Shown here: positions 9,683 through 20,188 of the stretch, piece after piece
Position numbering within the stretch: the first letter of the stretch is position 1
Layout of the letters: the number at the start of each line of letters is the position of its first letter
DNA from: Candidatus Woesearchaeota archaeon
GTDB taxonomy: Archaea; Nanobdellota; Nanobdellia; Woesearchaeales; GW2011-AR4
DNA length: 64,000 bases
Direction of reading: 5' to 3'
NCBI GenBank assembly: GCA_016180235.1
Contig: JACPBQ010000005.1
Coordinates: forward strand, 1-64,000
Program-made: the position numbers and the translations under genes
Notes under the pieces: generated by a model
Database searches by the model: none
What the model was told of the DNA's origin: nothing
What the model saw: only the letters and a program-made list of their open reading frames with translations

Positions 9683-11347
9683 ATGAACAGGAAAAAGGTG
9701 ATTTTGTTAGCGGTTTCTTTATTCATTTTTAGTTTGGTTTCCACAATCGTTTTAGCGGCTCCAACCGATTATATGCCGGATATTCTTGAGGATTTTTTTA
9801 AATGGCTTTTCTTTACCCTGCCAGAGCAGGCAAGATCCGGAAACGAGGCTTTTGTATACTGGTTTAAGCTGATTCTGTGGCTGCTGCTTTTCCCGGTTGT
9901 TTTTTTCGGAGCAAACAAGATATTTCCGGATTCAAGAAGGATTTCAGGAGTAATAGCCGGAGTATTTTCCCTTATTGCAGTCATATTCATACCAAAAGGG
10001 ATTTTGCTGTTCATATTCACTGAGTTCAGCGCAGTTACATCTTTAATTCTGGCCCTTGCCCCAATATTCATAGGCATATTCATCAGAAGCAAAATACCGG
10101 ATGATCTGCCCATGCTAAAAAATGGGATAATGTTAATTGTTGGCGTGGTTCTTATAACAACCGGAGGCTATTTCACAGCGGCATATTTAACTGGAGATAA
10201 CAAGCTTTTTGAGCAGTTTGGAGTATGGGCTACCGCAACTGGCGCAGTGGCATTGATTTGGGGCATTTTGGGGTTCTTGTTTGGGTTTGGTTTAGGAAAA
10301 GGTGGTGAAGGTAGCGGAGAGGGAGGAGGACTTTTCGGCAAAAAAGGCGAAGCTGGAGAATCAGTCTCATCAGCAAAAGAAGAAAAGAAGCTAAAAAAAG
10401 AGGAAGCAAAGGCAGAGGCAAATGTCGCTAATCTAACATCACAGATGCAGGTTATAGAGCAAAAGCTTCAGCGAATAGAAGCCATAGAGCAGCAGGATTA
10501 CTACGCAAAACTCCACAGTTATGAAAATCAGTTAAAAGTCTTGGATGAGCTCGATAATATTCTTGCCGGAAGCTGGAACGCATTAGAGACCCTCAGGAAC
10601 GTCTTGGGCAAAATGCAGGCTTATCCCCAGCATTACAAGGATATGATACCAGAGATTGAGCAGCACTTGTCAACATTCAACAGCTTTATCCAAAAATTAT
10701 ATGATGTGCTTAACCAATTAGTCCAAAACCTTACGAGCCAATTGACAATTGACAGGCATGAAGAGACCTTAGGAGAAGCTTATAAAAAGGCAGTAAGGTA
10801 TATGAGGCTGATTAGCAAACTGGACTTAAACCAGGTAAAATTAATCTTAAAAGAGGTGCATGGGGAGGAGAGACTGAAAAAAAAGATAACAACTGCAAAA
10901 ACAACAGAGGTAAATGATGAAATTGCTGCGATAAAAGCCCTCAACAAAGGCATGATCAGAAAACTTTGGGGTTTTAACCGGATTTTGAAGGATGACCAAA
11001 AAGTTCAAGATAACTTAAAAAAAATGGACCAAGATGACTATAACAAGATAAAGAAAGCTGTTGATGCCGCTTCCGGCATGGTCAGGGACTTTAAAACAGC
11101 ATATGAAAGATGGAGGAGCGCCGGTTACGGCAGAGTAATGTCCCTGATTAAAGCATTGTCTGGCATGCAGAACATAAGGGCATTTGCAAAGGATATTAGG
11201 GAGGTCAGGCAAAGCACTTTAAAAAAGATTGATACTCTTAAGAAGCACAAGACCGACATCCAGAACAAATGGCTTCTTACGAAGGACTTCAAGGAGCTTA
11301 CACTCCGAATCAAGAATATAGATGCGATATTGCTGAAAACTCCGTAA
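9683..11347 (+). CDS. multi-TM membrane protein with long cytoplasmic coiled coil
   Basis: N-terminal signal/TM segments, Gly-rich linker, about 330-aa coiled coil. Confidence 0.65.
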   Translation: MNRKKVILLAVSLFIFSLVSTIVLAAPTDYMPDILEDFFKWLFFTLPEQARSGNEAFVYWFKLILWLLLFPVVFFGANKIFPDSRRISGVIAGVFSLIAVIFIPKGILLFIFTEFSAVTSLILALAPIFIGIFIRSKIPDDLPMLKNGIMLIVGVVLITTGGYFTAAYLTGDNKLFEQFGVWATATGAVALIWGILGFLFGFGLGKGGEGSGEGGGLFGKKGEAGESVSSAKEEKKLKKEEAKAEANVANLTSQMQVIEQKLQRIEAIEQQDYYAKLHSYENQLKVLDELDNILAGSWNALETLRNVLGKMQAYPQHYKDMIPEIEQHLSTFNSFIQKLYDVLNQLVQNLTSQLTIDRHEETLGEAYKKAVRYMRLISKLDLNQVKLILKEVHGEERLKKKITTAKTTEVNDEIAAIKALNKGMIRKLWGFNRILKDDQKVQDNLKKMDQDDYNKIKKAVDAASGMVRDFKTAYERWRSAGYGRVMSLIKALSGMQNIRAFAKDIREVRQSTLKKIDTLKKHKTDIQNKWLLTKDFKELTLRIKNIDAILLKTP

Positions 11348-11353
11348 CTATTT

Positions 11354-11393
11354 ATCACTTAGAAGTGAATAAAAATAGAAAGATTTAAATATA
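11354..11393 (+). promoter_or_regulatory. shared promoter/operator (TCACTTAGAAGTGAATAAAAATAGAAAGATTTAAATA)
   Basis: About 30 bp upstream of the 11422 start. Confidence 0.75.
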
Positions 11394-11421
11394 AGCCCTC
11401 ATTCTTAAAAAAGTGATTTAA

Positions 11422-11748
11422 ATGGGAGTAGTAAAAAGCATTGTTTTTGCAGGAGCGATTGGCGCGGCTGCGATTGCAGCAGACTATAACTGGAATTTAG
11501 TCAGTAAAGCCGGTTCTGTTACCAATGAACTAGCCAGTAGTGTAAGCGGCGCAACTTCTGTAGGACCAAGATTAAATGTGCCTACTAAAACAATAGGAGG
11601 ACTTGAAGTAAGGTGCAAAGATAGCAATATTCTTTATGACAACAAAGGAAAGCCAGTTTTAAAATTTGAGATTGGTGCAAGCGGGCAATATAACGTCAGC
11701 CCAATCACAGGCTATGAAGTTGTGGGTAGCGATTGCGTGCCAAAATAA
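11422..11748 (+). CDS. hypothetical protein, 108 aa
   Basis: ORF with promoter of the shared AATAGAAAG type. Confidence 0.55.
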   Translation: MGVVKSIVFAGAIGAAAIAADYNWNLVSKAGSVTNELASSVSGATSVGPRLNVPTKTIGGLEVRCKDSNILYDNKGKPVLKFEIGASGQYNVSPITGYEVVGSDCVPK

Positions 11749-11813
11749 GATACGTTCTTGATATTTTGAATTCTTTATTTATTTTTTTACTGTAAAATCA
11801 AAGAAAAGTAGCA

Positions 11814-12434
11814 TCAGCTTTTTCTTTTCAACAAGGCAGCTATATCCCTTTCTGCTTTTCCGCAGGCTCTCCTTGCAACATTCATCCGTTTGTTCATATC
11901 CTCTATAATTTTTAATATTGCCCTGCCTAACTTTGACCTTGAGATGCCTCTTTTAGTGATATTGTTCTGCAATTGTGCCAGATCCTTTATATCCTGCTCT
12001 GCCTTTTCCAGATCCTTCAGCATCTGATCTTCATCCCTGCCCAAGAGCATCTCAAATCTTTCCAGGGTTTGGTCCAGCTCCCTCCTTTGCCTGTTTACGC
12101 CAATAGCCGCTATCGGGCTTTTTAGCTTGCCTTTGACCAAAGCAACCATCTCGTCATATTTCTTTTTGTGGGCAAGTATTATTGCAGCATCACGCTCCAA
12201 TGACTGGGTATCATCCCAAACAACCTTGAATTTGCTGAATTCAATGTCTATTTCCTGGGCTGCCCTTATAACCTCCTTTTTCTGCTCGCTTGCTTCCCTC
12301 CACATCTCTTCCAGATCCCTAACAGCCTGCTTCTCGCTGGAGATTTCCTGCTGTATCCTTTTGTTCAGGTCAGAAGGGAGATTAGACAAAATTGTTTTTT
12401 TGCCCATTGCCAGCATATCAAGAATTCTTCCCAT
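11814..12434 (-). CDS. coiled-coil hypothetical protein
   Basis: 206-aa helical ORF. Confidence 0.6.
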   Translation of the reverse strand: MGRILDMLAMGKKTILSNLPSDLNKRIQQEISSEKQAVRDLEEMWREASEQKKEVIRAAQEIDIEFSKFKVVWDDTQSLERDAAIILAHKKKYDEMVALVKGKLKSPIAAIGVNRQRRELDQTLERFEMLLGRDEDQMLKDLEKAEQDIKDLAQLQNNITKRGISRSKLGRAILKIIEDMNKRMNVARRACGKAERDIAALLKRKS

Positions 12435-12501
12435 AAAATCACCTTTTTATCATTTTAGAATAATTAATCCGGAAAGGAGTATTTAAACTTTTTTATTTAA
12501 A

Positions 12502-12858
12502 TTAACCCAAAGCCACAAAGCCGTAGATAACCCCTATGACTCCTATGATGATTATTATAACGGGGTATAATGGCCCTGATGTGGAAATAATTGCTGGCAT
12601 GAAGCTCTGCAGGAAAGGTATAATGCCCCCAAGTATTGTCAGCAGGGCAATGGCTATAGTCGCAAATTTCTCAAAACCAAACAACAGGCTGTTGAATGCC
12701 CCATAAATTAATGCTATTATACCTATGGCTATTATAACAAACTGATAGCCGGGAGCCTTTGTTATTGCAGAATTCGGCATTATGCCAAGATTTCCAAGCA
12801 AAGGCAATAAACCAGCTAAAATTATAAGAATCCCGAGAACTGTAATCATTATTTTCAT
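12502..12858 (-). CDS. small membrane protein, 118 aa
   Basis: 3-4 predicted TMs. Confidence 0.55.
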   Translation of the reverse strand: MKIMITVLGILIILAGLLPLLGNLGIMPNSAITKAPGYQFVIIAIGIIALIYGAFNSLLFGFEKFATIAIALLTILGGIIPFLQSFMPAIISTSGPLYPVIIIIIGVIGVIYGFVALG

Positions 12859-12971
12859 TCTATACCTCTTTTTAGTTAATTTTATCCTAGACTGTATTTA
12901 AACTTTTTTATAATTGATAACGAAAAATAATAAGCAAAAGATTTATATATATTCTAATGGAGGAAAGGTTA

Positions 12972-13481
12972 ATGATTAATCCAAATACTATTGCTGCTGC
13001 TGAGAGCCCAGAGCAATTGCGCAGTACAGGAATACGAGTTTATAAAATCTTCGTAAAGGCTTCTAAAAGATTTATGAGTAAAAAAATTTATGATAGGGGT
13101 AATTTTCTAAAGGCTGTTTTCACTGGAATTCGTTTTGGAGAGTCTGCTTACCAGAAGTCAAAAGCAAAATTTATCAGGATGATTTCTAATGAAATATGCC
13201 AAAGCATTGCGCAACAATTTCAACAAAAGAAAACTCCAGAAGAAAAACAGCAGGAATTGGAAAAAATCAAAAGATTAAAGGATTTATTGCTGGTGCTGGA
13301 CCAAGAGCAGGCTATTGAACGCAGAAAGGCAGATATGATGACGCGATGGATAAGAGGCACTTACAGCGAAGTAACTAAAATTGAAAAAAGCCTGACAGGG
13401 GATTTTGAAGCATATAAACAATGGCGGCAAAAGATGATATCTAGGATGCAGCAAGAAAAACAAAGAGGGCAGGCCAGATAA
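12972..13481 (+). CDS. hypothetical protein
   Basis: ORF with upstream TATA-like AGATTTATATATA. Confidence 0.5.
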   Translation: MINPNTIAAAESPEQLRSTGIRVYKIFVKASKRFMSKKIYDRGNFLKAVFTGIRFGESAYQKSKAKFIRMISNEICQSIAQQFQQKKTPEEKQQELEKIKRLKDLLLVLDQEQAIERRKADMMTRWIRGTYSEVTKIEKSLTGDFEAYKQWRQKMISRMQQEKQRGQAR

Positions 13482-13493
13482 AACAGCCTAAAA

Positions 13494-14204
13494 ATGCAAA
13501 TAAAGCTTTCTAAAAAACCAAAGAACTGCATCCTTATAGAGGGATTTCCGGGATTTGGGCTTGTTGGGACTATTGCCGGTGAATTTCTGCTGGAGCATCT
13601 GCAGACAGAGCAAATCGGGAAGATAATATTTGACGAGATGCCTGCCATGGTTGCGATACACGAAGGCAAGGTTGTCGAGCCTTTGGGTATTTTCTACAAC
13701 AAAAAATATAACATTGTCTTATTGCATGCGATAACAGCGTCTGCGGGCATGGAATGGAAGCTTTCCGACATGGTTGTAGATTTAAGCAGGCAATTGAGCG
13801 TAAAGGAGATAATATGCCTCGAGGGAGTGGGAAGCAGCGAGGAAACAAGCACGTCAAGGGTCTTTTTTTATTCCAATAACGAGAAAAACAAGGAAAAATT
13901 CAACAAGATAAAAGTCGACCCATTGAAGGAAGGGATCATCATAGGAGTTACCGGAGCTGTTTTGCTAAGAGCGGAAAAAACACCTGTGAGCTGCATTTTC
14001 GCTGAAACGCACACCACACTGCCTGACAGCAAGGCAGCAGCCAAGGTTATCGAAGTATTGGACAAGTATATGGGCCTTAAAGTGGACTATAAGCCGCTGC
14101 TGGAGCAGGCAGAAAAGTTCGAGGAAAAGCTCAGGGGATTGCTGTCAGAAAGCCAGAAAGCCCAGGATTTAAGCGAGAAGAAAAAATTGAGTTATGTAGG
14201 GTAA
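13494..14204 (+). CDS. PAC2 family (proteasome assembly chaperone-like) protein
   Basis: ILIEGFPGFGLVGTIAGEFLLEHL ... GVGSSEE ... GVTGAVLLRAE. Confidence 0.85.
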   Translation: MQIKLSKKPKNCILIEGFPGFGLVGTIAGEFLLEHLQTEQIGKIIFDEMPAMVAIHEGKVVEPLGIFYNKKYNIVLLHAITASAGMEWKLSDMVVDLSRQLSVKEIICLEGVGSSEETSTSRVFFYSNNEKNKEKFNKIKVDPLKEGIIIGVTGAVLLRAEKTPVSCIFAETHTTLPDSKAAAKVIEVLDKYMGLKVDYKPLLEQAEKFEEKLRGLLSESQKAQDLSEKKKLSYVG

Positions 14205-14256
14205 AGGATTTGTTCTCAATTTTTATAATAAAAATAATCATTTCTCCAAAATCTAG

Positions 14257-14279
14257 GCTCGGTGCATTACGGCCTCGCA
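14257..14279 (+). repeat. dispersed 23-bp repeat copy 1 (GCTCGGTGCATTACGGCCTCGCA)
   Basis: 22/23 identity with 32917-32939. Confidence 0.85.
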
Positions 14280-14378
14280 TCATTGTAGTAACAAGTTAAG
14301 AACCCGCTTCCATCACTTGGCGGGAATTTATGTTTTTTTTGACAAAGTTTTTTAATACCAATATAACCAATAACCTCC

Positions 14379-16136
14379 ATGAATAAAAAAGCAATAACTT
14401 CCGTTCTATTGATAATATTAATTTCTCTGATTTCTTACTATAACATATTTGACAATGAGTTTGTCTGGGACGACCATCTTTTTATCCTTGATAACCAGGA
14501 TATAAGGTCTTTTTCCAATTTGCCTTTATTTTTTGCCCAGGATGCTGAAGGACTGTACAGGCCGTTAAGGAGCCTGCATTACACGCTTGTTTACTCAATT
14601 GCCGGAAAGAACGAGTTTTTATATCATTTCAACAGCCTGTTTTTCCATGCAGCAATATCCATCCTGATTTTCTTCATTATATTTGGAATTATCGGCAATA
14701 AAAATATTTCTTTGGTAAGCGCTTTGATTTTTGCCGCGCATCCGATACACACCGAGAGGGTTACAAATATTACCGGGGGCTTTGACTTATCGGGAATATT
14801 CTTCATGCTCCTGTCATTTTTCCTGTACATTAAATATTCAAAAAGCAGCCACAATGATAAAAAATATTTTTTCGCTTCCTTGATCTTGTTCATATTGGCA
14901 TTATTCGCGTCTGAGGAAGCCATAACTTTGCCATTGATAATAATATTGTATGAATTTTGCTTCAACAGGGAAAAATTCAATAAAAAATTGATTAAAAACT
15001 GCATTCCCTTTTTTGCTGCTGCTGCTTTCTATGTTTTTTTGAGATTTTCTGTTTTGGGCATTGCAGGAAGGCAGGAGCAGTACTTGGCAGGAAGTTTCTT
15101 TTTGACACAGATTACAATGCTGAAGGCTTATGTGTATTACATTTATCTGCTGGTTTTTCCGCTAAATTTAACCCTATACCATAATACCGAGCCAGTAGTT
15201 TCTGTTTTTGATCCAAAAGCATTCTTGTCATTATTTTTGATATTGGCAATATTCTTACTTGCAATCAAATATTATAAAAACAAGGTTTTATTTTTCTCTA
15301 TTTTCTGGTTTTTTATCACCTTGATTCCTTTCTCAAACATGATTCCAATACAGAATTTCATTGCTGAGAGGTATCTTTATTTGCCGTCTGTAGCTTTTGC
15401 ACTATTATTGTCTTATTCATTATTTTCATTATATAATTTGAAATTAAAAGCTATCCGGAAAAATAAAATTTTGAAAAATGCGATTATTGTTTTTATTGTT
15501 TTATTATTGGCATTGTATGTTGTTAAAACCATTGATAGAAACAAGGACTGGCAGGATAATTTAACCCTGTGGGAGAAGACTGCTGCAGCTAATCCTGAGA
15601 ACAGCAGGGCGCACGACAATCTTGGATTTACATACGAGCAGATGGGGGAGAATAATAAAGCTCTTGCTGAGTTTGAGGCTTCTGTGATGCTGATGCCCGA
15701 CAATTACAAGGCTTTGGCGAATTTGGGGGTCATATATGCAAAGCTCGGAAGATATAATGAATCAATCAGTGTATTAAAAAAATCAATTAAAATAAGCGAA
15801 TATTACAAAACATACGATAAATTAGGCTTGGTTTACGTCGAGCTCAAAGATTATGGCAATGCAGTTGAAAGCTTCAAGAAAGCGATTGAGGCAAATACAA
15901 GATATGCAAAAGCGCATAATGATTTAGGCACAGTATATGGAAAACAGGGAAAGTTTGATTTGGCTTTGCAGGAGTTTAATGAAGCTATTAGAATTGATAG
16001 GGATTATGCAGATGCACATTATAATTTAGGAATATTATTGGATTTTATGGGGCAGAAAGAGCTGGCAAAGAAAGAGTTTGAACGTGCTTATAGCTTAGAG
16101 CCGGAGAATGGGTTGTATAGGAAGAAAGCCAGTTAA
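14379..16136 (+). CDS. membrane glycosyltransferase-like protein (TMTC/PMT-like) with C-terminal TPRs
   Basis: FVWDDHLFILDN, multiple TMs, then TPR repeats (NSRAHDNLGFTYEQMGENNKALAEFEAS). Confidence 0.75.
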   Translation: MNKKAITSVLLIILISLISYYNIFDNEFVWDDHLFILDNQDIRSFSNLPLFFAQDAEGLYRPLRSLHYTLVYSIAGKNEFLYHFNSLFFHAAISILIFFIIFGIIGNKNISLVSALIFAAHPIHTERVTNITGGFDLSGIFFMLLSFFLYIKYSKSSHNDKKYFFASLILFILALFASEEAITLPLIIILYEFCFNREKFNKKLIKNCIPFFAAAAFYVFLRFSVLGIAGRQEQYLAGSFFLTQITMLKAYVYYIYLLVFPLNLTLYHNTEPVVSVFDPKAFLSLFLILAIFLLAIKYYKNKVLFFSIFWFFITLIPFSNMIPIQNFIAERYLYLPSVAFALLLSYSLFSLYNLKLKAIRKNKILKNAIIVFIVLLLALYVVKTIDRNKDWQDNLTLWEKTAAANPENSRAHDNLGFTYEQMGENNKALAEFEASVMLMPDNYKALANLGVIYAKLGRYNESISVLKKSIKISEYYKTYDKLGLVYVELKDYGNAVESFKKAIEANTRYAKAHNDLGTVYGKQGKFDLALQEFNEAIRIDRDYADAHYNLGILLDFMGQKELAKKEFERAYSLEPENGLYRKKAS

Positions 16137-16483
16137 GCGTGAAGTGGGGGAATATATGGTCTAGTTGGGGGAATTATCGAAGGGTCTATTGTTGGTGTTT
16201 CATCATCATCAGGTCTCCTGTTCTTATCTGGCCTATCCCTTTTTTCTCTGGGTATATCTTTTTTTGGGTCGTGTTCATCATCAGGCACTACTCCATCGAT
16301 TATTTTTGGAGGAGCAGCATACGATGAATTAGGGACATATCCTTGATGGACATGTGTTAAATATATCCCTGATTTTAAAGAAGGTAATAACACATCAACC
16401 AAGCCCTGCAAACCAGAACCTTTTAACGGCTTTATAATTTCACTGTTTCCTATATTATAATTAGTGGGGTTATATAACATCAT
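16133..16483 (-). CDS. hypothetical protein, Pro/Asp-rich C-terminus
   Basis: 116-aa ORF. Confidence 0.4.
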   Translation of the reverse strand: MMLYNPTNYNIGNSEIIKPLKGSGLQGLVDVLLPSLKSGIYLTHVHQGYVPNSSYAAPPKIIDGVVPDDEHDPKKDIPREKRDRPDKNRRPDDDETPTIDPSIIPPTRPYIPPLHA

Positions 16484-16519
16484 TAAATCAACTATAGGAT
16501 TTTAAATCAATTTATAAAT

Positions 16520-17317
16520 TTAATTATAAAACCCAAACAAAGAAATATATTTTTTGACCAGATTGTTGTGTATTTCCATCGGCTTTAATCCATTATTCAT
16601 CAGCTTTTTGACAAAAAAGAATGCCAAGTCATGAAGGCCGTTTCTTGCCGGGTTAAAATCCAGATCATCCTTGATATTCTCGGCTAAATTGCCTATGTTG
16701 TTTGCCTTGATGGTTTTCGCCCATTCAATCGCAAAGGAAAATGCTTTTGCTTCCTCGTCGTGGTTATTAGACAAGCAAGAAGTATAAATGTGCCCGATTT
16801 CATGACCTATTGTCAGCATTAGCTCATCTAAATGGTTATTTTTGACGAATATCTTTTTTAGTTTCCTGCCATTGACTGCAAAACCCTGTATGCCTTCCGA
16901 CCATTCGCCAAACCTGGAATGAATCTGACTTAATTCTCCAACATTGCATATATTGATGACTATATTTTCCGGCAAATTTTTTCCAAGCATTAATTGGAAT
17001 GCTTCTTCTATCAATTCCTTAACCTGTTCTGTTGCGTGGATTATTGGAGTTTCCCGACGGGACGGCTTCAGGAATATCCGGGGAGTAAAGTAATATGTTT
17101 TTGTTGGCTTGTCAGATTCATAATTGCTATTGGAATAAATCTTTGGTTTTGACTGCTGCCCGGAGTATTCTATTGGCATATTTTCTGCTGAAACATGATA
17201 ATTCTCACTTTTAGAAACAAAGTAGTTTAAGCCATTAGTATTTGATGGGGCACTATTGTACCTTACAAGGTCATCAATGAAATAAGATTTCCCATACATA
17301 AGAATGAGCAATATCAA
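16520..17317 (-). CDS. putative zinc metallopeptidase
   Basis: LTIGHEIGHIYTS (HExxH) with downstream DEEAKAFSFA. Confidence 0.6.
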   Translation of the reverse strand: MILLILMYGKSYFIDDLVRYNSAPSNTNGLNYFVSKSENYHVSAENMPIEYSGQQSKPKIYSNSNYESDKPTKTYYFTPRIFLKPSRRETPIIHATEQVKELIEEAFQLMLGKNLPENIVINICNVGELSQIHSRFGEWSEGIQGFAVNGRKLKKIFVKNNHLDELMLTIGHEIGHIYTSCLSNNHDEEAKAFSFAIEWAKTIKANNIGNLAENIKDDLDFNPARNGLHDLAFFFVKKLMNNGLKPMEIHNNLVKKYISLFGFYN

Positions 17318-17649
17318 TTGAATATTAATATTTACCTAAATGAAAATCTGTAATTGCTAAAATGGCAAAATTATGTGGTTTTAGGACTTATAAGATAAAG
17401 ATATATGCTTCATTTCATAGTGCCTAAATATGTTTTTGCCTTTAGCTCTCACTTTTAATTTTGCTTCTAAATAGCTTATTATGGGAATCTGTTCTTCCAG
17501 ATGCTTTTTTGCTCATTTTGCCTCTTAGGCCCATTCACTTTTACCGGCTCTACAGGTCAAATTACATGTTTCCAAAATAGCTGATGAAAATCATTGTTTT
17601 TTGTTCTTTATTGTTCGCTTAATCTCACTATTTAACTCTCACTTTTTGA

Positions 17650-17880
17650 GATCATAAATAATAATTTTCAATATAGAAAAGTGTAGAAAGTGTCTATTAT
17701 ATAGTTTAAAATATATATTATAAAGATAGTTTATTTATAATTATTATTAAAAATATATAATTTATAATAATTTTTTTGATAGTTATATTAAAACATTTGA
17801 TTATTAATTATTGTTAGATTTTATTAAAAATATTAGTTAATAATTAAAATATCTTAGCAAAATTAATAAAAAATGACAAT
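17650..17880. other. extremely AT-rich intergenic block
   Basis: About 230 bp of nearly uninterrupted A/T, flanked by CTCACTTTT motifs. Confidence 0.6.
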
Positions 17881-17919
17881 GGAAAAAATTAAAAAACACA
17901 AGAAAATTTCATTGACAAA

Positions 17920-18360
17920 ATGAAAAAAATATTGCTAATCCTCACTTTTTTGCTGGCTTTGATTGCTGCTAATGCGTGCAATAGCGAGGAGTTTGTTGTG
18001 ATAGATAACGGAAATGAAAAGATAAAAGTAAATGTCGAGATTGCGGATACATCTGAGGAAAGGGCTGCTGGACTGATGTCAAGGGAAAGTCTCGACGAGA
18101 ATTCCGGCATGCTGTTTGTGTATCAATGGGAAGATTATTACAGCTTCTGGATGAAAAACACCTTAATTCCTTTGGATATAATCTGGGTGTCTGGAGATGG
18201 GGAAATAGCGGATATAAAGCATGCAGAGCCTTGCACGGAAGACCCCTGCACCAGCTATAAGCCAGTCAAGCCGGCAAAATATGTCTTGGAGGTAAACGGC
18301 AATTTTACAATTAAAAATAGCGTCAGCATAGGGGACATAATAGCCATAAATTTGAATTAG
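17920..18360 (+). CDS. DUF192 family secreted protein
   Basis: Signal peptide; RAAGLMSRESLDENSGMLFVYQWEDYYSFWMKNTLIPLDIIWV. Confidence 0.88.
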   Translation: MKKILLILTFLLALIAANACNSEEFVVIDNGNEKIKVNVEIADTSEERAAGLMSRESLDENSGMLFVYQWEDYYSFWMKNTLIPLDIIWVSGDGEIADIKHAEPCTEDPCTSYKPVKPAKYVLEVNGNFTIKNSVSIGDIIAINLN

Positions 18361-18421
18361 CCGCTATAGATATTGACCGATGAAAAGCATTAAAAACATT
18401 AAAAATAATCAAATTTTATAT

Positions 18422-18745
18422 ATGAAAAAGATAATTTTTGCCTTATTGGTTCTTGGATTATACCTTATAGCTAGCTGCGTAGATGATAAGCCTAATGAAG
18501 ATCAGCTCCAAAACGGCAAGGAAACGAGCTTTGGAGGCTTTACAAAAGAGCAATGCGATGCTGCAAATGGCTATTGGAATGAGTGCGGAAGCCCTTGTGC
18601 CGGTACGGATGCTGAGGTTTGCATCCAGATGTGCCAGGTACAATGCGAGTGCGGAGGCATAGCCGGGTTTGGATGCCCTTCCGGCTATAAATGCAGGTTA
18701 ACCGGAAAAATTGCCGACGAGATGGGTGTTTGTGTTAAGGAATGA
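18422..18745 (+). CDS. cysteine-rich putative lipoprotein
   Basis: MKKIIFALLVLGLYLIASC lipobox, Cys-rich body. Confidence 0.6.
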   Translation: MKKIIFALLVLGLYLIASCVDDKPNEDQLQNGKETSFGGFTKEQCDAANGYWNECGSPCAGTDAEVCIQMCQVQCECGGIAGFGCPSGYKCRLTGKIADEMGVCVKE

Positions 18746-18759
18746 TTAATTCTAAGAGA

Positions 18760-19254
18760 TTAATTAATTGTGGGTTTTTGGTTATTTTCTATTTTTCTTA
18801 GGAGAGGACCAAATGCCATACGGCTATAGCCATTAAACAGAGCTTGGTTATGACCTGGAAAATAAACTACAGCTCTTCCAACACCAATAACAGGACTAGA
18901 TTTAGCCCTAATGCCATCAACTAGCGCCTCTAATTCCGGAGTGTCTAAAGGAAAACTAGCCAAATCGACTAGTGTTAGATCAGAAGGTCTTACATGAGTT
19001 GTCGTATCTGTCACATATACAGGAACTTCTCCATTATTTCCATGCAGATGCATGGGAGTTTTTCCACCAGTTCTAAGAATAGGGGTTAAGGTTCCTCTTG
19101 GAGCTCCATAAACTGCAGGGTTTTTCGTTAGCAATATAGCTCTTTCTTCTGGGACTACCCTATCTGCTGTTCCTCCATAAGAAATTGGTGGAGGTGTGGC
19201 TACTCCTGGTGGTAATAGAGCTTTACTTCCTGAATAATTTGGTTGGTAATTCAT
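18760..19254 (-). CDS. hypothetical protein
   Basis: 164-aa ORF with promoter ACTAGTATACAAAAAC...ATTTATATAT. Confidence 0.5.
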   Translation of the reverse strand: MNYQPNYSGSKALLPPGVATPPPISYGGTADRVVPEERAILLTKNPAVYGAPRGTLTPILRTGGKTPMHLHGNNGEVPVYVTDTTTHVRPSDLTLVDLASFPLDTPELEALVDGIRAKSSPVIGVGRAVVYFPGHNQALFNGYSRMAFGPLLRKIENNQKPTIN

Positions 19255-19406
19255 AGCCTTTTTAGTAATGTTCTAAATATATAAATCTTTTGTTTTTGTA
19301 TACTAGTATAGGAAAAGATATATTAAATTAACATAGGTTTAAGAAAAATAAGCAAAGGTTTTTAAATAAAGCCCGTTATCATATAGTATTCTTTAACTAC
19401 TAAAGG

Positions 19407-19481
19407 ATGCCACCAGAACAGGAAACTGTTTCTAAAGACGTCTTAATAAGAAAGATAATGACCTCAAAAGCATTAAGGTGA
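19407..19481 (+). CDS. possible leader peptide/uORF (24 aa)
   Basis: MPPEQETVSKDVLIRKIMTSKALR between TATA-like TTTTTAAATA and the 19513 ORF. Confidence 0.25.
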   Translation: MPPEQETVSKDVLIRKIMTSKALR

Positions 19482-19512
19482 TTGTTGTCCTTCATTAATA
19501 AAATTAAGTAAA

Positions 19513-20163
19513 ATGGTAACAACAACGATAGACGACTTTGTCAAGGCATTTCCGCACTGGGATTTAACTAGTGAAACAACTGAATATTTTAACAGATTGC
19601 ATAAAAAACTAAGGGATGGCCTGCAGAAAGTCCAAGAGTTAGCTAACGAATCACATTTAGGCGCAAGGATAGCATTTGAGCATGAAGGGAAGACTCTTGC
19701 TACTGGGGGCCACTTAGGCGGAAAAAGCCTAAAAGAGTCTTTGCCAGAAGCATTGGCACATGCACTTGCGAATCTGTATTTGAGGGCGACCTGTTATGGA
19801 TTGGATGGTGAATTAGATTACTCAGTTACACAATTTGAAGCATTTAGGGATGGTTATTTTCAGCTAAACCCCACAATAATGTTCAAGTTAATGAGGGGAA
19901 GGCTTCTTGAGGGCAAAAAAGCTGCTGGCATAAAAGTCGTTGCAACTGTGCCTGATGAATTTGCAGAGGAGGTTGATGCTAAACTCCATCCACTGTTTGT
20001 ATCAAGAGTTGTTATTTCAACGCCTCACCTTTTTACACCAGAAGATATGTATCCGGAAAGACCTGAAGTGATCTTTAGAGAAAAGCTAGGGCACGTTGAT
20101 AAAAGAAAGATTGGTGGCGCTTACATAATTCCTATTGTTTCCAAGCCTATTCTTTATAACTAA
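19513..20163 (+). CDS. hypothetical protein
   Basis: 216-aa ORF. Confidence 0.5.
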   Translation: MVTTTIDDFVKAFPHWDLTSETTEYFNRLHKKLRDGLQKVQELANESHLGARIAFEHEGKTLATGGHLGGKSLKESLPEALAHALANLYLRATCYGLDGELDYSVTQFEAFRDGYFQLNPTIMFKLMRGRLLEGKKAAGIKVVATVPDEFAEEVDAKLHPLFVSRVVISTPHLFTPEDMYPERPEVIFREKLGHVDKRKIGGAYIIPIVSKPILYN

Positions 20164-20188
20164 ATTCTTGCCTATGGAGGCTTAAAAT

